NCBI GenBank assembly: GCA_902632875.1 | Contig: CACPEI010000003.1 | Span: 1-45,894 of the forward strand | Length of the DNA: 45,894 bases | Source of the DNA: an uncultured Pelagibacteraceae bacterium | Lineage (GTDB): Bacteria > Pseudomonadota > Alphaproteobacteria > Pelagibacterales > Pelagibacteraceae | Direction of reading: 5' to 3' | Shown: positions 1-7,545 of the stretch, piece after piece | Position numbering within the stretch: position 1 is the stretch's first letter | How the letters are laid out: each line of letters begins with the position of its first letter | Translations under genes and position numbers: made by a program | The notes under the pieces: generated by a model | Told to the model about the DNA's origin: nothing | Databases searched by the model: none | The model's input: only the letters and a program-made list of their open reading frames with translations

Positions 1-558
1 ACCTCTAAAATCGTCTCTTCTATGAATTAAATTTACTTTAGAATTTTTTGATAATTCAACAGCCCAATCTAAAGCACTATCTCCTCCTCCAAAAATAGAT
101 ACTGTTTTGCCTTCAAATATTTTTTTATCTTTTATTGAATAAAATAACGACTTATTCTCAAATTTTTCGCATTCGGTTACTGGAAATTTTCTAGGTTCAA
201 AAGAACCTACACCTCCTGCAATAATTACATTTGGGGTTAAAAATTTTTTGTTATTATTTGTTTTAACTAACCAGTTGTCGTCTTCTTTTTTTACCTCATC
301 CACTCTTTCACCTAAATGAATTTTAATATCAAAAGGTTTTATTTGGTCTATTAGATTATTGGTTAATTCTTCTCCTGTGCATTCTGGAACTGCTGGGATA
401 TCATAAATTGGTTTATCAGGATAAAGCTCTATGCATTGACCTCCTATTTTATCTAAATTGTCGACTATTTCACAATTAAGTCCAATTAATTTTAATTGAT
501 GAGCTGTAAACAATCCAGTTGGTCCTGCTCCAATAATTAATGCATCTGTTTTATTCAT
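1..558 (-). CDS. Ferredoxin--NADP+ reductase type 2 (thioredoxin reductase-like), 3' part missing
   Basis: Partial gene: the ATG is at 558 and the frame is open through base 1, giving 186 N-terminal residues. The N-terminus has the FAD-binding GAGPTG motif near residues 11-16. A second Rossmann motif (GGGDSALDW) near residues 158-166 is followed by HRRDDFRG, whose paired arginines usually read the 2'-phosphate of NADPH. This layout fits the thioredoxin reductase-like ferredoxin/flavodoxin-NADP reductases, which pass electrons between NADPH and ferredoxin. No CxxC redox motif is seen in the visible part. The start codon directly abuts the stop of the ferredoxin gene upstream (no gap), so the two are very probably cotranscribed and work as partners. 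Annotations of similar genes as thioredoxin reductase reflect fold similarity. Confidence 0.85.
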   Translation of the reverse strand, partial: MNKTDALIIGAGPTGLFTAHQLKLIGLNCEIVDNLDKIGGQCIELYPDKPIYDIPAVPECTGEELTNNLIDQIKPFDIKIHLGERVDEVKKEDDNWLVKTNNNKKFLTPNVIIAGGVGSFEPRKFPVTECEKFENKSLFYSIKDKKIFEGKTVSIFGGGDSALDWAVELSKNSKVNLIHRRDDFRG

Positions 559-879
559 TTATGACTGTTTGGATGGTATGTTTACTTCAAGACCATCTAA
601 TTCATCTGAAACAATTATTTGACAACTCAACCTACTATTTTTTTTCGGTTCAAATGCCATGTCTAACATATCTTCTTCTCCATCTTCTTTGACAGGTAGC
701 TTATCAAACCAATCATCTTTTACATACACATGACATGTCGCACAGGCCATACCACCTCCACAATCGGCGTCAATTCCAGGAATATCATTCTGCACTGCAC
801 CCTCCATGACTGTTAATCCATTTTGTACCTCAACAGTATGATTTTTATTGTCGTGTGTAATGAAGGTTATTTTTGCCAT
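559..879 (-). CDS. 2Fe-2S ferredoxin (adrenodoxin type)
   Basis: A 106-residue ferredoxin of the vertebrate/bacterial adrenodoxin type, a small soluble electron carrier. The cluster-binding cysteines are visible as [10 protein letters not shown] (Cys-x5-Cys-x2-Cys) with the fourth in RLSCQ. The frame is open upstream to an ATG at 927, but that extension reads through the hairpin terminator at 899-939 and adds 16 residues unlike any ferredoxin N-terminus. The ATG at 879 (MAKITF) is therefore chosen. It lies between proteorhodopsin and the ferredoxin reductase, all on the minus strand. Because a terminator separates it from proteorhodopsin, it is probably transcribed by read-through or by its own weak promoter. 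Confidence 0.92.
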   Translation of the reverse strand: MAKITFITHDNKNHTVEVQNGLTVMEGAVQNDIPGIDADCGGGMACATCHVYVKDDWFDKLPVKEDGEEDMLDMAFEPKKNSRLSCQIIVSDELDGLEVNIPSKQS

Positions 880-898
880 AATTTCTATATAGTAATGC

Positions 899-939
899 AA
901 AAAAATAGGGCAAGTATGTGAAAACATACTCGCCCTATT
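899..939 (-). terminator. Rho-independent terminator between proteorhodopsin and ferredoxin
   Basis: On the minus strand the transcript would form a 15-bp stem, GGGCGAGTATG pairing with CATACTTGCCC plus an AATA/TATT extension, around a six-base loop. One G-U pair is included. The stem is followed by a run of seven Ts. It starts 20 bases after the proteorhodopsin stop and ends 19 bases before the ferredoxin start. Confidence 0.9.
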
Positions 940-959
940 AATATTAATTTAAAACGTTA

Positions 960-1733
960 TTATCTGCTTCTCGCACCAGCTGAACTTACTGCAGCAGCCC
1001 AGATTACTAGACCAAATGCAATTTTATTTATAAAGTCAGCTAAGTTGTATACTACGTTTAATGAGTTAGCATCTACTCCACCAGTTAGGTAACCAAATAC
1101 ATAACCTAATGGGTAAATAGCCCAACCTACAGTTACAATCATTCTCATTGCACCGAACGCAGTTACTAGAGCTTTGTTTCCGCTCTTAGCAGCAGCTTTT
1201 CCAGCTTCACCTGAGAATATTTCATAAAGAATGTAGATCCATCCAGCCATACCGATTACAAAACCAAGTGTAGCATTGATGTATCCTGCTTCTCCTAGAT
1301 ATCCACCGATCAACATTACTAATGAACCGATTAGCAATCTCCAAAAAATTCCAGAATTTGCTTTTCTTACAGCTACTAGAATTAAGTAAAATTCTATCAT
1401 CTGTAGTGGCACAGTAATTAACCAGTCAATATATCTATATACTGTTGGTGAATCGCCAGTCATCACCCATACTTCTCTCATGTACATGTAGTGGATGAAT
1501 GCAATACCAGTTACTAGCCCTGCAACAGTTACTGACGTTTTCCAGCCAGGTGCAACAGTATTTCTCTCCATAAAGAAAAACGCTGTAGCAGCCAACATAC
1601 CCATTGAAATTATCCAGAAAGATATTCCAACGAAGTCATCTTGAGCTAACATCGTAGCAGAAGCTGCGTTTGCTATTCCAGTTACACCAATCAATGCTGC
1701 AACAGTAAGGGCAAACAGTTTAAGTTTTTTCAT
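960..1733 (-). CDS. Proteorhodopsin, blue-absorbing type (light-driven proton pump)
   Basis: A 257-residue seven-helix retinal protein of the inner membrane that pumps protons out of the cell in light. A signal peptide (residues 1-23, ending IANA) precedes the helices. By alignment to classical green proteorhodopsin (offset +6), it has the counterion complex His81 and Asp103, Thr107, proton donor Glu114 and the retinal Schiff-base lysine Lys237 (NK in helix G). The spectral-tuning residue, position 105 in the standard numbering, is Gln111, which marks blue-absorbing forms; leucine would mark green. The ATG has a strong AGGGAG ribosome site six bases upstream. The gene is visibly richer in GC and freer of A/T runs than its neighbours, as expected of a very highly expressed gene. 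Ferredoxin and ferredoxin reductase follow. No retinal-synthesis genes are in the window. Confidence 0.97.
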   Translation of the reverse strand: MKKLKLFALTVAALIGVTGIANAASATMLAQDDFVGISFWIISMGMLAATAFFFMERNTVAPGWKTSVTVAGLVTGIAFIHYMYMREVWVMTGDSPTVYRYIDWLITVPLQMIEFYLILVAVRKANSGIFWRLLIGSLVMLIGGYLGEAGYINATLGFVIGMAGWIYILYEIFSGEAGKAAAKSGNKALVTAFGAMRMIVTVGWAIYPLGYVFGYLTGGVDANSLNVVYNLADFINKIAFGLVIWAAAVSSAGARSR

Positions 1734-1739
1734 AAAAAA

Positions 1740-1745
1740 CTCCCT
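1740..1745 (-). promoter_or_regulatory. Strong Shine-Dalgarno site of proteorhodopsin
   Basis: AGGGAG on the minus strand, six Ts before the ATG at 1733. Most genes in this window have much weaker or no visible sites. Confidence 0.8.
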
Positions 1746-1762
1746 CTTTAGTTAGTTTTTAT

Positions 1763-1796
1763 TAGTTTATATAAACTAGACTTAGGCATCCCTAAG
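1763..1796 (-). promoter_or_regulatory. Two dyads in the proteorhodopsin leader
   Basis: A perfect 16-bp palindrome (1763-1778, TAGTTTAT/ATAAACTA) lies next to a 6-bp inverted repeat, CTTAGG-GATG-CCTAAG (1781-1796). Both lie between the probable -10 and the ribosome site of proteorhodopsin. They could be an operator pair or leader RNA structures. The function is not known. Confidence 0.5.
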
Positions 1797-1830
1797 CCAA
1801 AGTTGAGCGTTAGATAGCAAATATAAAGGG

Positions 1831-1836
1831 ATTATA
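1831..1836 (-). promoter_or_regulatory. Possible -10 box of the proteorhodopsin promoter
   Basis: A perfect TATAAT on the minus strand, about 100 bases before the start codon. There is no good -35 at 17 bases: the nearest TGACA is only 11 bases upstream. If used, the leader would be about 90 nt and contain both dyads. The region also serves the divergent propionyl-CoA synthetase gene. Confidence 0.4.
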
Positions 1837-1945
1837 GAAGACTTAATTGTCATTAATTTACATTGATTTTACTTACTTTTTAAAATTAAATACAATTTAT
1901 AATTTAAAAATCAAAAAAAAAGGCAGTATCGAATCAAAAACTCAT

Positions 1946-3847
1946 ATGTCTGATAAGTTTAATGAAATTTACCAAAAATCAATAAACAATCCTGAGGAAT
2001 TTTGGAAAAATGCATCAGAAGATGTCTTCTGGTTTAAGAAACCTACTAAAATTTTAAATAAATCAAACCCACCTTTCTACAAATGGTACGAAGATGGTGT
2101 AACAAACACATGTTATAACGCATTAGATATCCATATTGACCAAGGAAAAGGAGATAAAACTGCTTTAATCTACGATAGTCCTATAACTGGTAACAAAAGT
2201 AATTTTAGTTACAAAGAATTAAAATCTAAAGTATCAAAATTTGCAGGCGCACTTAAAGACCAAGGTATCAACAAAGGTGACAGGGTTATAATTTACATGC
2301 CAATGATACCAGAAGCCGTTGTAGCAATGCTAGCATGCGCAAGAATAGGAGCCATACACTCTGTTGTGTTCGGTGGTTTCGCCTCAAATGAACTTGCAAG
2401 TAGGATTGATGATAGTAAAGCAAAGCTTTTGGTTACTGCCTCATGTGGTTTTGAACCTGGAAGGACTGTTGAATACAAACCTCTTGTAGATGAAGCTGTA
2501 AAACAAGCTCAACATAAAATTAGTAAGATGATCCTGTTTCAAAGGAAGGGTCATGAGGTTAAATTAAATGCACCAATGGAGATAAGTTGGGACGAAGCTC
2601 ACGCAAATGCTAAAGATACTGATTGTGTTGAAATGAATTCAAATGAATTTGCCTACATACTTTACACTTCAGGAACAACAGGAACCCCAAAAGGGATTGT
2701 TAGAGATATTGGCGGCCACATCGTAGCCTTGAAGTGGACAATGAAAAATATTTACAACATTGATGAAGATGATATTTGGTGGTCAGCTAGTGACATAGGT
2801 TGGATTGTTGGTCATTCTTATATTGTTTATGCTCCATTGTTTAAAGGATGCACAACAGTATTGTTTGAAGGTAAACCTGTAGGTACACCTGATGCTGGAG
2901 CTTTCTGGAAAATTATTTCAGATTATAAAGTTAAATCTCTTTTTACTGCTCCTACTGCTTTCAGAGCAATTAAGAAAGAAGATCCTGAAGGTAAATTCTT
3001 TTCTAAATATGATTTATCAAAATTTGAAAGCCTTTTTCTTGCAGGAGAAAGAGCCGACCCTGATACGATTAAATGGGCTGAAAATTTATTAAAAGTTCCA
3101 GTTATCGATCATTGGTGGCAAACCGAAACTAGTTGGGCAATAAGTTCAAATTGCACTGGAATTGAAATGATGAAGACTAAGTATGGTTCAGCTTGTAAAG
3201 CGGTTCCTGGCTATGATGTCAAAATAATTAAATCCGATCAAACTTTAGCTAAACCAAATGAGATGGGAGACATAGTTGTTAAACTACCCTTACCTCCTGG
3301 AACATTTCCAACTTTATGGAACGCAGATCAAAGATATAAAGAAAATTATATGTCAAACTATGAAGGTTTTTATCAAACCTATGATGCAGGCCACATTGAT
3401 GAAGATGGTTATATTTGGATTATGTCAAGAACAGATGACATAATAAATGTTGCTGGCCACAGATTATCAACCGGTGCAATTGAAGAAGTTTTATCTGAAC
3501 ATCAATCTGTAGCTGAATGTGCAGTGCTCGGTATTGCAGATAAATTAAAAGGTCAACTACCGATAGGTTTGATCGTATTAAAAGCAGGTGTTGCAAAAGA
3601 TAATGAGACAATAACTAAAGAATGTGTTCAAATGGTCAGAGATAAGATAGGTCCAGTTGCGGCATTTAAAGTCGCAATTATTATTAAAAGGTTACCTAAA
3701 ACAAGATCTGGGAAAATTTTAAGAGGAACAATAAGAAAAATTGCAGATAATGTAGAATATAAAATACCACCAACAATTGACGATCCTGCAATTTTAGATG
3801 AGATAAAAGAAGATTTAATCAATAATAATATTTTAAAAAGTGCTTAA
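1946..3847 (+). CDS. prpE: Propionyl-CoA synthetase (acyl-CoA synthetase, ACSS3/PrpE type)
   Basis: A 633-residue adenylate-forming enzyme that converts a short acid (propionate, perhaps acetate) plus ATP and CoA to the acyl-CoA. Visible are the AMP-binding P-loop YTSGTTGTPKG (about residues 240-250), the SDIGWIVGHSY block, and the C-terminal TRSGKILRG with the catalytic lysine (Lys590) that is acetylated in this family. The CGFEPGRTVEYKPL segment is typical of PrpE/ACSS3 rather than Acs. The frame opens at 1847, but the first 33 residues look like untranslated leader. The ATG at 1946 (MSDKFNEIY) gives the family's usual length and N-terminus. It is divergent from proteorhodopsin and overlaps the downstream efflux gene by 8 bases. 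Confidence 0.9.
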   Translation: MSDKFNEIYQKSINNPEEFWKNASEDVFWFKKPTKILNKSNPPFYKWYEDGVTNTCYNALDIHIDQGKGDKTALIYDSPITGNKSNFSYKELKSKVSKFAGALKDQGINKGDRVIIYMPMIPEAVVAMLACARIGAIHSVVFGGFASNELASRIDDSKAKLLVTASCGFEPGRTVEYKPLVDEAVKQAQHKISKMILFQRKGHEVKLNAPMEISWDEAHANAKDTDCVEMNSNEFAYILYTSGTTGTPKGIVRDIGGHIVALKWTMKNIYNIDEDDIWWSASDIGWIVGHSYIVYAPLFKGCTTVLFEGKPVGTPDAGAFWKIISDYKVKSLFTAPTAFRAIKKEDPEGKFFSKYDLSKFESLFLAGERADPDTIKWAENLLKVPVIDHWWQTETSWAISSNCTGIEMMKTKYGSACKAVPGYDVKIIKSDQTLAKPNEMGDIVVKLPLPPGTFPTLWNADQRYKENYMSNYEGFYQTYDAGHIDEDGYIWIMSRTDDIINVAGHRLSTGAIEEVLSEHQSVAECAVLGIADKLKGQLPIGLIVLKAGVAKDNETITKECVQMVRDKIGPVAAFKVAIIIKRLPKTRSGKILRGTIRKIADNVEYKIPPTIDDPAILDEIKEDLINNNILKSA

Positions 3848-4175
3848 AACTTATTTATTTCTTATTGGCGCAATCTTTTGTGAAGTTGCAGGAACAATGT
3901 TATTGCCAGTCTCTCAAAATTTTACCAAACTAATTCCTACAACGTTTCTTGCTTTATTCTATTTGACTGCCTTTTATTTATTGACTTTTGTCGTAAATAA
4001 ACTGCCAATTGCAATTGTTTATGCTACTTGGAGCGGACTTGGAATTTTTACAATTGCTATTCTGGGTTATATATTTTTTAAACAAAGCTTAACTTGGCAA
4101 GCTGTATTAGGTTTATTTCTTATAGTCATTGGTGTTGTTTTGGTTAATAGTTTTAATGTTACCAAGATAAATTAA
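3840..4175 (+). CDS. Small multidrug resistance (SMR/EmrE-like) transporter
   Basis: A 111-residue protein with four predicted membrane helices, the usual SMR length. The key proton/drug-binding glutamate is Glu15 in helix 1 (GAIFCEVAGT). The helix 3 YATWSGLG motif and the helix 4 GLFLIVIGVVLVN pattern are also present. Such proteins work as antiparallel dimers exchanging protons for cationic or guanidinium-like substrates. The substrate cannot be told from sequence. The start is a GTG lying inside the 3' end of prpE (8-base overlap), which implies translational coupling. Confidence 0.88.
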   Translation: MLKTYLFLIGAIFCEVAGTMLLPVSQNFTKLIPTTFLALFYLTAFYLLTFVVNKLPIAIVYATWSGLGIFTIAILGYIFFKQSLTWQAVLGLFLIVIGVVLVNSFNVTKIN

Positions 4176-4181
4176 TTATTC

Positions 4182-5066
4182 ATGTTTGAGAATTTTAAAT
4201 ACAACTTTTTTTTAAAGTTTTTTAGAAATAGAAAAAAACTCATTTGGACAATTAAGAATAATCTATTTGCAAATGAGGTTTGTCCACCTTCAATTTCAAT
4301 AGTTAAATTTTCAAAAAATACAATTTTAGGAAAAAAAAATGAAAAAATGTATATTGTTAATGATAGTTTTCAAAGTTGGAATATTATAAATGATCAAAAT
4401 TATCAAAATGAGTTTATTAAAAAGATTAAGTCTATAATTAATAAAAAAATAAAATATGATTTTGTCGATATCGGTGCCAATATTGGGATAATGTCAAAAT
4501 GCTTATTAAATAATAAGATAAAATTATCCAATACTTATTGTGTTGAGCCTAATCAGGAAAATTATTTTTGCTTAAAGAATAATCTCAAAGATTACAAAAA
4601 TATAAAATATTTCAATTTCGCTTTAAGTACCAAAAAAGAGGATAAAAAATTATTTATAGATAAAAATAATATGGGTAATTTAAGTTTTTATTATGAAATG
4701 GTAAAAAGAGATAAATTAGGATTTATGAATAGTCCTGATAACTATGAAATAATAAAATGTGAGAGTACTCAAAAATTTTTTAAAAGCATAAAATTAAAAA
4801 AAAATATTATTAAAATTGATACCCAAGGATATGATGAGATAATATTTCAAGAAATTCCTAAAAGTGTGCTTAAAAAAAATCAAATTTTGATAATTGAAAT
4901 CACTCCTATTAATGAGAAAAAAATAAATTTTTTAAAATATAGACAAAACCTCAATTTTTATAAAAAATTTACAGATTTTGATGGCAATATCTATAGCAAG
5001 GATCAAGTAATAGAATTATCTAAAAAAACTAAAGGAAAAAATATTGATTTAATTTTTTTAAAATAA
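4182..5066 (+). CDS. FkbM-family SAM-dependent methyltransferase
   Basis: A 294-residue protein. The SAM-binding motif I is FVDIGANIG (about residues 94-102), followed by the acidic end of strand 2 in YCVEPNQEN and the FkbM-type motif IIKIDTQGYDE (about residues 208-218). FkbM enzymes make O-methyl groups on sugars, polyketides or other small molecules; the substrate here is unknown. The gene is extremely A-rich and lysine/asparagine-heavy, more so than prpE before it. It follows the SMR gene after 6 bases and ends 2 bases from the converging dihydroorotase. It is not obviously related to either neighbour and may belong to surface glycan modification. Confidence 0.82.
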   Translation: MFENFKYNFFLKFFRNRKKLIWTIKNNLFANEVCPPSISIVKFSKNTILGKKNEKMYIVNDSFQSWNIINDQNYQNEFIKKIKSIINKKIKYDFVDIGANIGIMSKCLLNNKIKLSNTYCVEPNQENYFCLKNNLKDYKNIKYFNFALSTKKEDKKLFIDKNNMGNLSFYYEMVKRDKLGFMNSPDNYEIIKCESTQKFFKSIKLKKNIIKIDTQGYDEIIFQEIPKSVLKKNQILIIEITPINEKKINFLKYRQNLNFYKKFTDFDGNIYSKDQVIELSKKTKGKNIDLIFLK

Positions 5067-5068
5067 AT

Positions 5069-6376
5069 TTAATCAAATACTAAAGGTTTTCCCTCTGGTT
5101 CACCCAAAATTTTTCCATCCCTCATTTTAATCTTCCCAGAAATTATTGTTGCAACAGGTGTTCCTTTGAATTCAACTTCATTAAATGGTGACCAACCACA
5201 CTTACTTTCTATATTTTCATTTTTAATAATTATCTTTTTATTCATGTCGACAATTGTAAAATCAGCATCAAAGCCTTCTTTAATAAATCCTTTATTTTTT
5301 ATTCCAAAAATTTTAATTGGATTTTCACAAACAAGATTAATCAATTGATTTAAAGTTAATTTACCATCATTTACATGGTTTAGCATTACAGGCATTAATG
5401 TTTGTACACCTGGCATCCCAGATGGAGAGTTTGGATATTCTTTATCCTTATTAACCTTTAAATGTGGGGCGTGATCAGATCCAATAGTATCATTTAAGTT
5501 ATTTTTAACTGCATACCACAATCTGTCATAGTGAGATTTATCCCTTATAGGTGGATTCATCTGAGCATAAGTACCTAGCTTATCGTAACAATCTGGTGCG
5601 TAGATAGTTAAGTGTTGTGGAGTAATTTCAAAAGTAATATTGCCCTTATGTTGTGATAGAAAATCAATTTCTTGTTTTGTTGTAATATGTAGCACATGTG
5701 CTTTTTTATTATAACGTTCTGCAAGCCTGACTATTCTTCTTGTGGAAGACATTGCACATTCTTCACTTCTCCAAACTGGATGTGAATGCACGTCACCTTT
5801 TTTAATTAATTTTTTATTCTGATTAAGAATTTCCTCATCCTCAGAATGCACTGCAACAACTTTTGAACTATTTTGAAAAACTTTATCTATATCTTTTTCC
5901 TCAGCAACTAAAAGATTTCCAGTCGAAGAGCCTGCAAAAAGTTTTATACCACAACACCCCTCTAAATTTTTTAATTCTGCTAATTCATTTGCGTTATCAG
6001 CTGTTGCTCCAAAATAAAAAGCATAGTTACAATACATTCTATTTTTTGCTAAATCTAATTTTCTTTGAAATTCTTTTTTAGTGGCAGTTGGAGGATTTGT
6101 ATTTGGCATTTCAAATACCGCTGTGATACCCCCTACAATAGCTGCTCTACTTCCAGAGTGAAGATCTTCAGTATCGGTTGATCCTGGTTCTCTAAAATGA
6201 GTTTGAGTGTCTATACACCCTGGTAAAACCGTTTGGTCCTTAGCATCGTATGTATCTTTACATTCTTCAGAAATTTTACCAATTTTTAAAATTTTACCAT
6301 CTTTAATAGCAATATCTTTTTTCTCTAACTTGCCGTCTATGTAACACTTTCCATTTTTTATAATTAGATCTAACAT
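5069..6376 (-). CDS. pyrC: Dihydroorotase (class I amidohydrolase)
   Basis: A 435-residue amidohydrolase that closes carbamoyl-aspartate to dihydroorotate in pyrimidine synthesis. Visible are the N-terminal metal site region (DTQTHFREPG, residues 56-65), the substrate motif MPNTNPPT, the carboxylated-lysine segment GIKLFAGSSTG (Lys145), metal histidine in VAVHSED (His177), a second in HVLHIT, and the catalytic aspartate in GSDHAPH. The first histidine of the usual HxH pair is glutamine here (Gln58-Thr-His60). I believe this also occurs in alphaproteobacterial homologues, but I could not check. Length and motifs fit active dihydroorotase; allantoinase or hydantoinase are less likely alternatives. 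It is convergent with the methyltransferase (2-base gap) and divergent from ygfZ. Confidence 0.88.
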   Translation of the reverse strand: MLDLIIKNGKCYIDGKLEKKDIAIKDGKILKIGKISEECKDTYDAKDQTVLPGCIDTQTHFREPGSTDTEDLHSGSRAAIVGGITAVFEMPNTNPPTATKKEFQRKLDLAKNRMYCNYAFYFGATADNANELAELKNLEGCCGIKLFAGSSTGNLLVAEEKDIDKVFQNSSKVVAVHSEDEEILNQNKKLIKKGDVHSHPVWRSEECAMSSTRRIVRLAERYNKKAHVLHITTKQEIDFLSQHKGNITFEITPQHLTIYAPDCYDKLGTYAQMNPPIRDKSHYDRLWYAVKNNLNDTIGSDHAPHLKVNKDKEYPNSPSGMPGVQTLMPVMLNHVNDGKLTLNQLINLVCENPIKIFGIKNKGFIKEGFDADFTIVDMNKKIIIKNENIESKCGWSPFNEVEFKGTPVATIISGKIKMRDGKILGEPEGKPLVFD

Positions 6377-6419
6377 TTATTGAAAAAGTTATTATATTAA
6401 AAGTAGTTATCTATCAAAT

Positions 6420-7307
6420 ATGAACAACAATGTATACATTTTAGAGGATAGAGCAGTTCTTTACATTAATGGTGAAGACGCAAAAAGTTTTTTACAAAAT
6501 CTTATTAGCAACAATATTGAAAAAGTTACAGAAAATTCAAGTTGTTTTGCATCTTTACTAACCCCACAAGGTAAATTTCTATATGAATTCATATTATTAA
6601 AACACAAGATAGGTTATTTTATTGATTGTGAAAAATCCCAATCTGAAGAACTTTTTAATCAATTAAATGTGTATAAAATTCGATCGAAAGTTGAAATTTT
6701 AAATTTAAGTAACGAATTTGTTGTAGCTAATCTTAGTTACGAAAAGTTTTTATCAATTGAGGGTGCAAAGGATGTGGAAGGTTTCACATTAAAATTTAGA
6801 GAAGATCCAATTGTTTTAGATCCAAGAAATAAAAATTTAGGTGCAAGATTAATCATTAATTTAGAAAAGCTATATTTATCTTTGAAAAAACTCGAACTAA
6901 AAAATGATAATATAAATAATTATTATGATCTCAGTCATAAGCTAGGGATCGTTCCAAAAAATCTAAATAAATTAAAAAACAAATTATTTGGTATTGAGTG
7001 TAACTTTGAAGAGCTTAATGGAATAGACTTTAAAAAAGGATGTTATGTCGGCCAAGAAAATACCGCAAGAATAAAATTAAAAGATAAACTTTCAAAAAGA
7101 TTGCTACCGATAGAAATTATTGATGGTCAACTTGATGAAGATGAAAAAATTTATAACAATGATGTTGAAATTGGTAAAGTTTTGATAAATCAAGAATATC
7201 CTTACGCATTAATAAAATATTTAGATAAAAATTTTAACAAAAATCAAATATACAAAAGCAAAAATGGATCCTTTAAAATCTTTATTCCTAATTGGCTTAA
7301 AATTTAA
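6420..7307 (+). CDS. ygfZ: YgfZ/GcvT-like folate-binding protein for Fe-S cluster enzymes
   Basis: A 295-residue member of the YgfZ/IBA57 family. These bind tetrahydrofolate and help assemble or repair certain 4Fe-4S enzymes. The hallmark KGCYVGQE is at residues 206-213, with the N-terminal GcvT-like segment LYINGEDAKSFLQNLISNN. The start ATG at 6420 is 43 bases from the divergent pyrC start. Nearby Fe-S genes (nadA, ferredoxin) are possible clients, but that is inference. Confidence 0.87.
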   Translation: MNNNVYILEDRAVLYINGEDAKSFLQNLISNNIEKVTENSSCFASLLTPQGKFLYEFILLKHKIGYFIDCEKSQSEELFNQLNVYKIRSKVEILNLSNEFVVANLSYEKFLSIEGAKDVEGFTLKFREDPIVLDPRNKNLGARLIINLEKLYLSLKKLELKNDNINNYYDLSHKLGIVPKNLNKLKNKLFGIECNFEELNGIDFKKGCYVGQENTARIKLKDKLSKRLLPIEIIDGQLDEDEKIYNNDVEIGKVLINQEYPYALIKYLDKNFNKNQIYKSKNGSFKIFIPNWLKI

Positions 7308-7400
7308 GGTCTTATCAAAAAATTTTTGAGTAAATTCTGAGCACACTTAGCTTAAAAATTTTAAATTTTTGATTAAAAAATCCCCATAAAAAATTCATAT

Positions 7401-7486
7401 TGGTGCGGCCAGAGAGACTCGAACTCTCATGGACTAGGTCCACACGGCCCTCAACCGTGCCTGTCTACCAATTTCAGCATGGCCGC
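7401..7486 (-). tRNA. tRNA-Leu (anticodon GAG)
   Basis: An 86-nt class II tRNA including an encoded CCA (7401-7403). The acceptor stem is GCGGCCA/TGGCCGC with discriminator A. The anticodon stem CACGG/CCGTG holds the loop TTGAGGG, so the anticodon is GAG. A long variable arm (GGACCTAGTCC region) and the T-loop TTCGAGT are present. It lies between ygfZ and nadA, opposite in direction to both. Confidence 0.97.
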
Positions 7487-7545
7487 TAATAATATGACCC
7501 ACATTAAATCAATGACAAGTAGGTTTCAAATTGATAAATTTAATT

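Noticed and set aside
880..927. Upstream start for ferredoxin
   Set aside because: The extension is the translated terminator stem and does not resemble a ferredoxin N-terminus.
1863..1903. Plus-strand TATAAT (1898-1903) as the prpE promoter
   Set aside because: The -10 is perfect, but no acceptable -35 is found at 16-18 bases, and such boxes are frequent by chance in this AT-rich spacer.
7313..7333. AT-rich symmetric hairpin after ygfZ (TCAAAAA/TTTTTGA)
   Set aside because: The stem is only A-T pairs with no clean T run; such symmetry arises by chance in this base composition.
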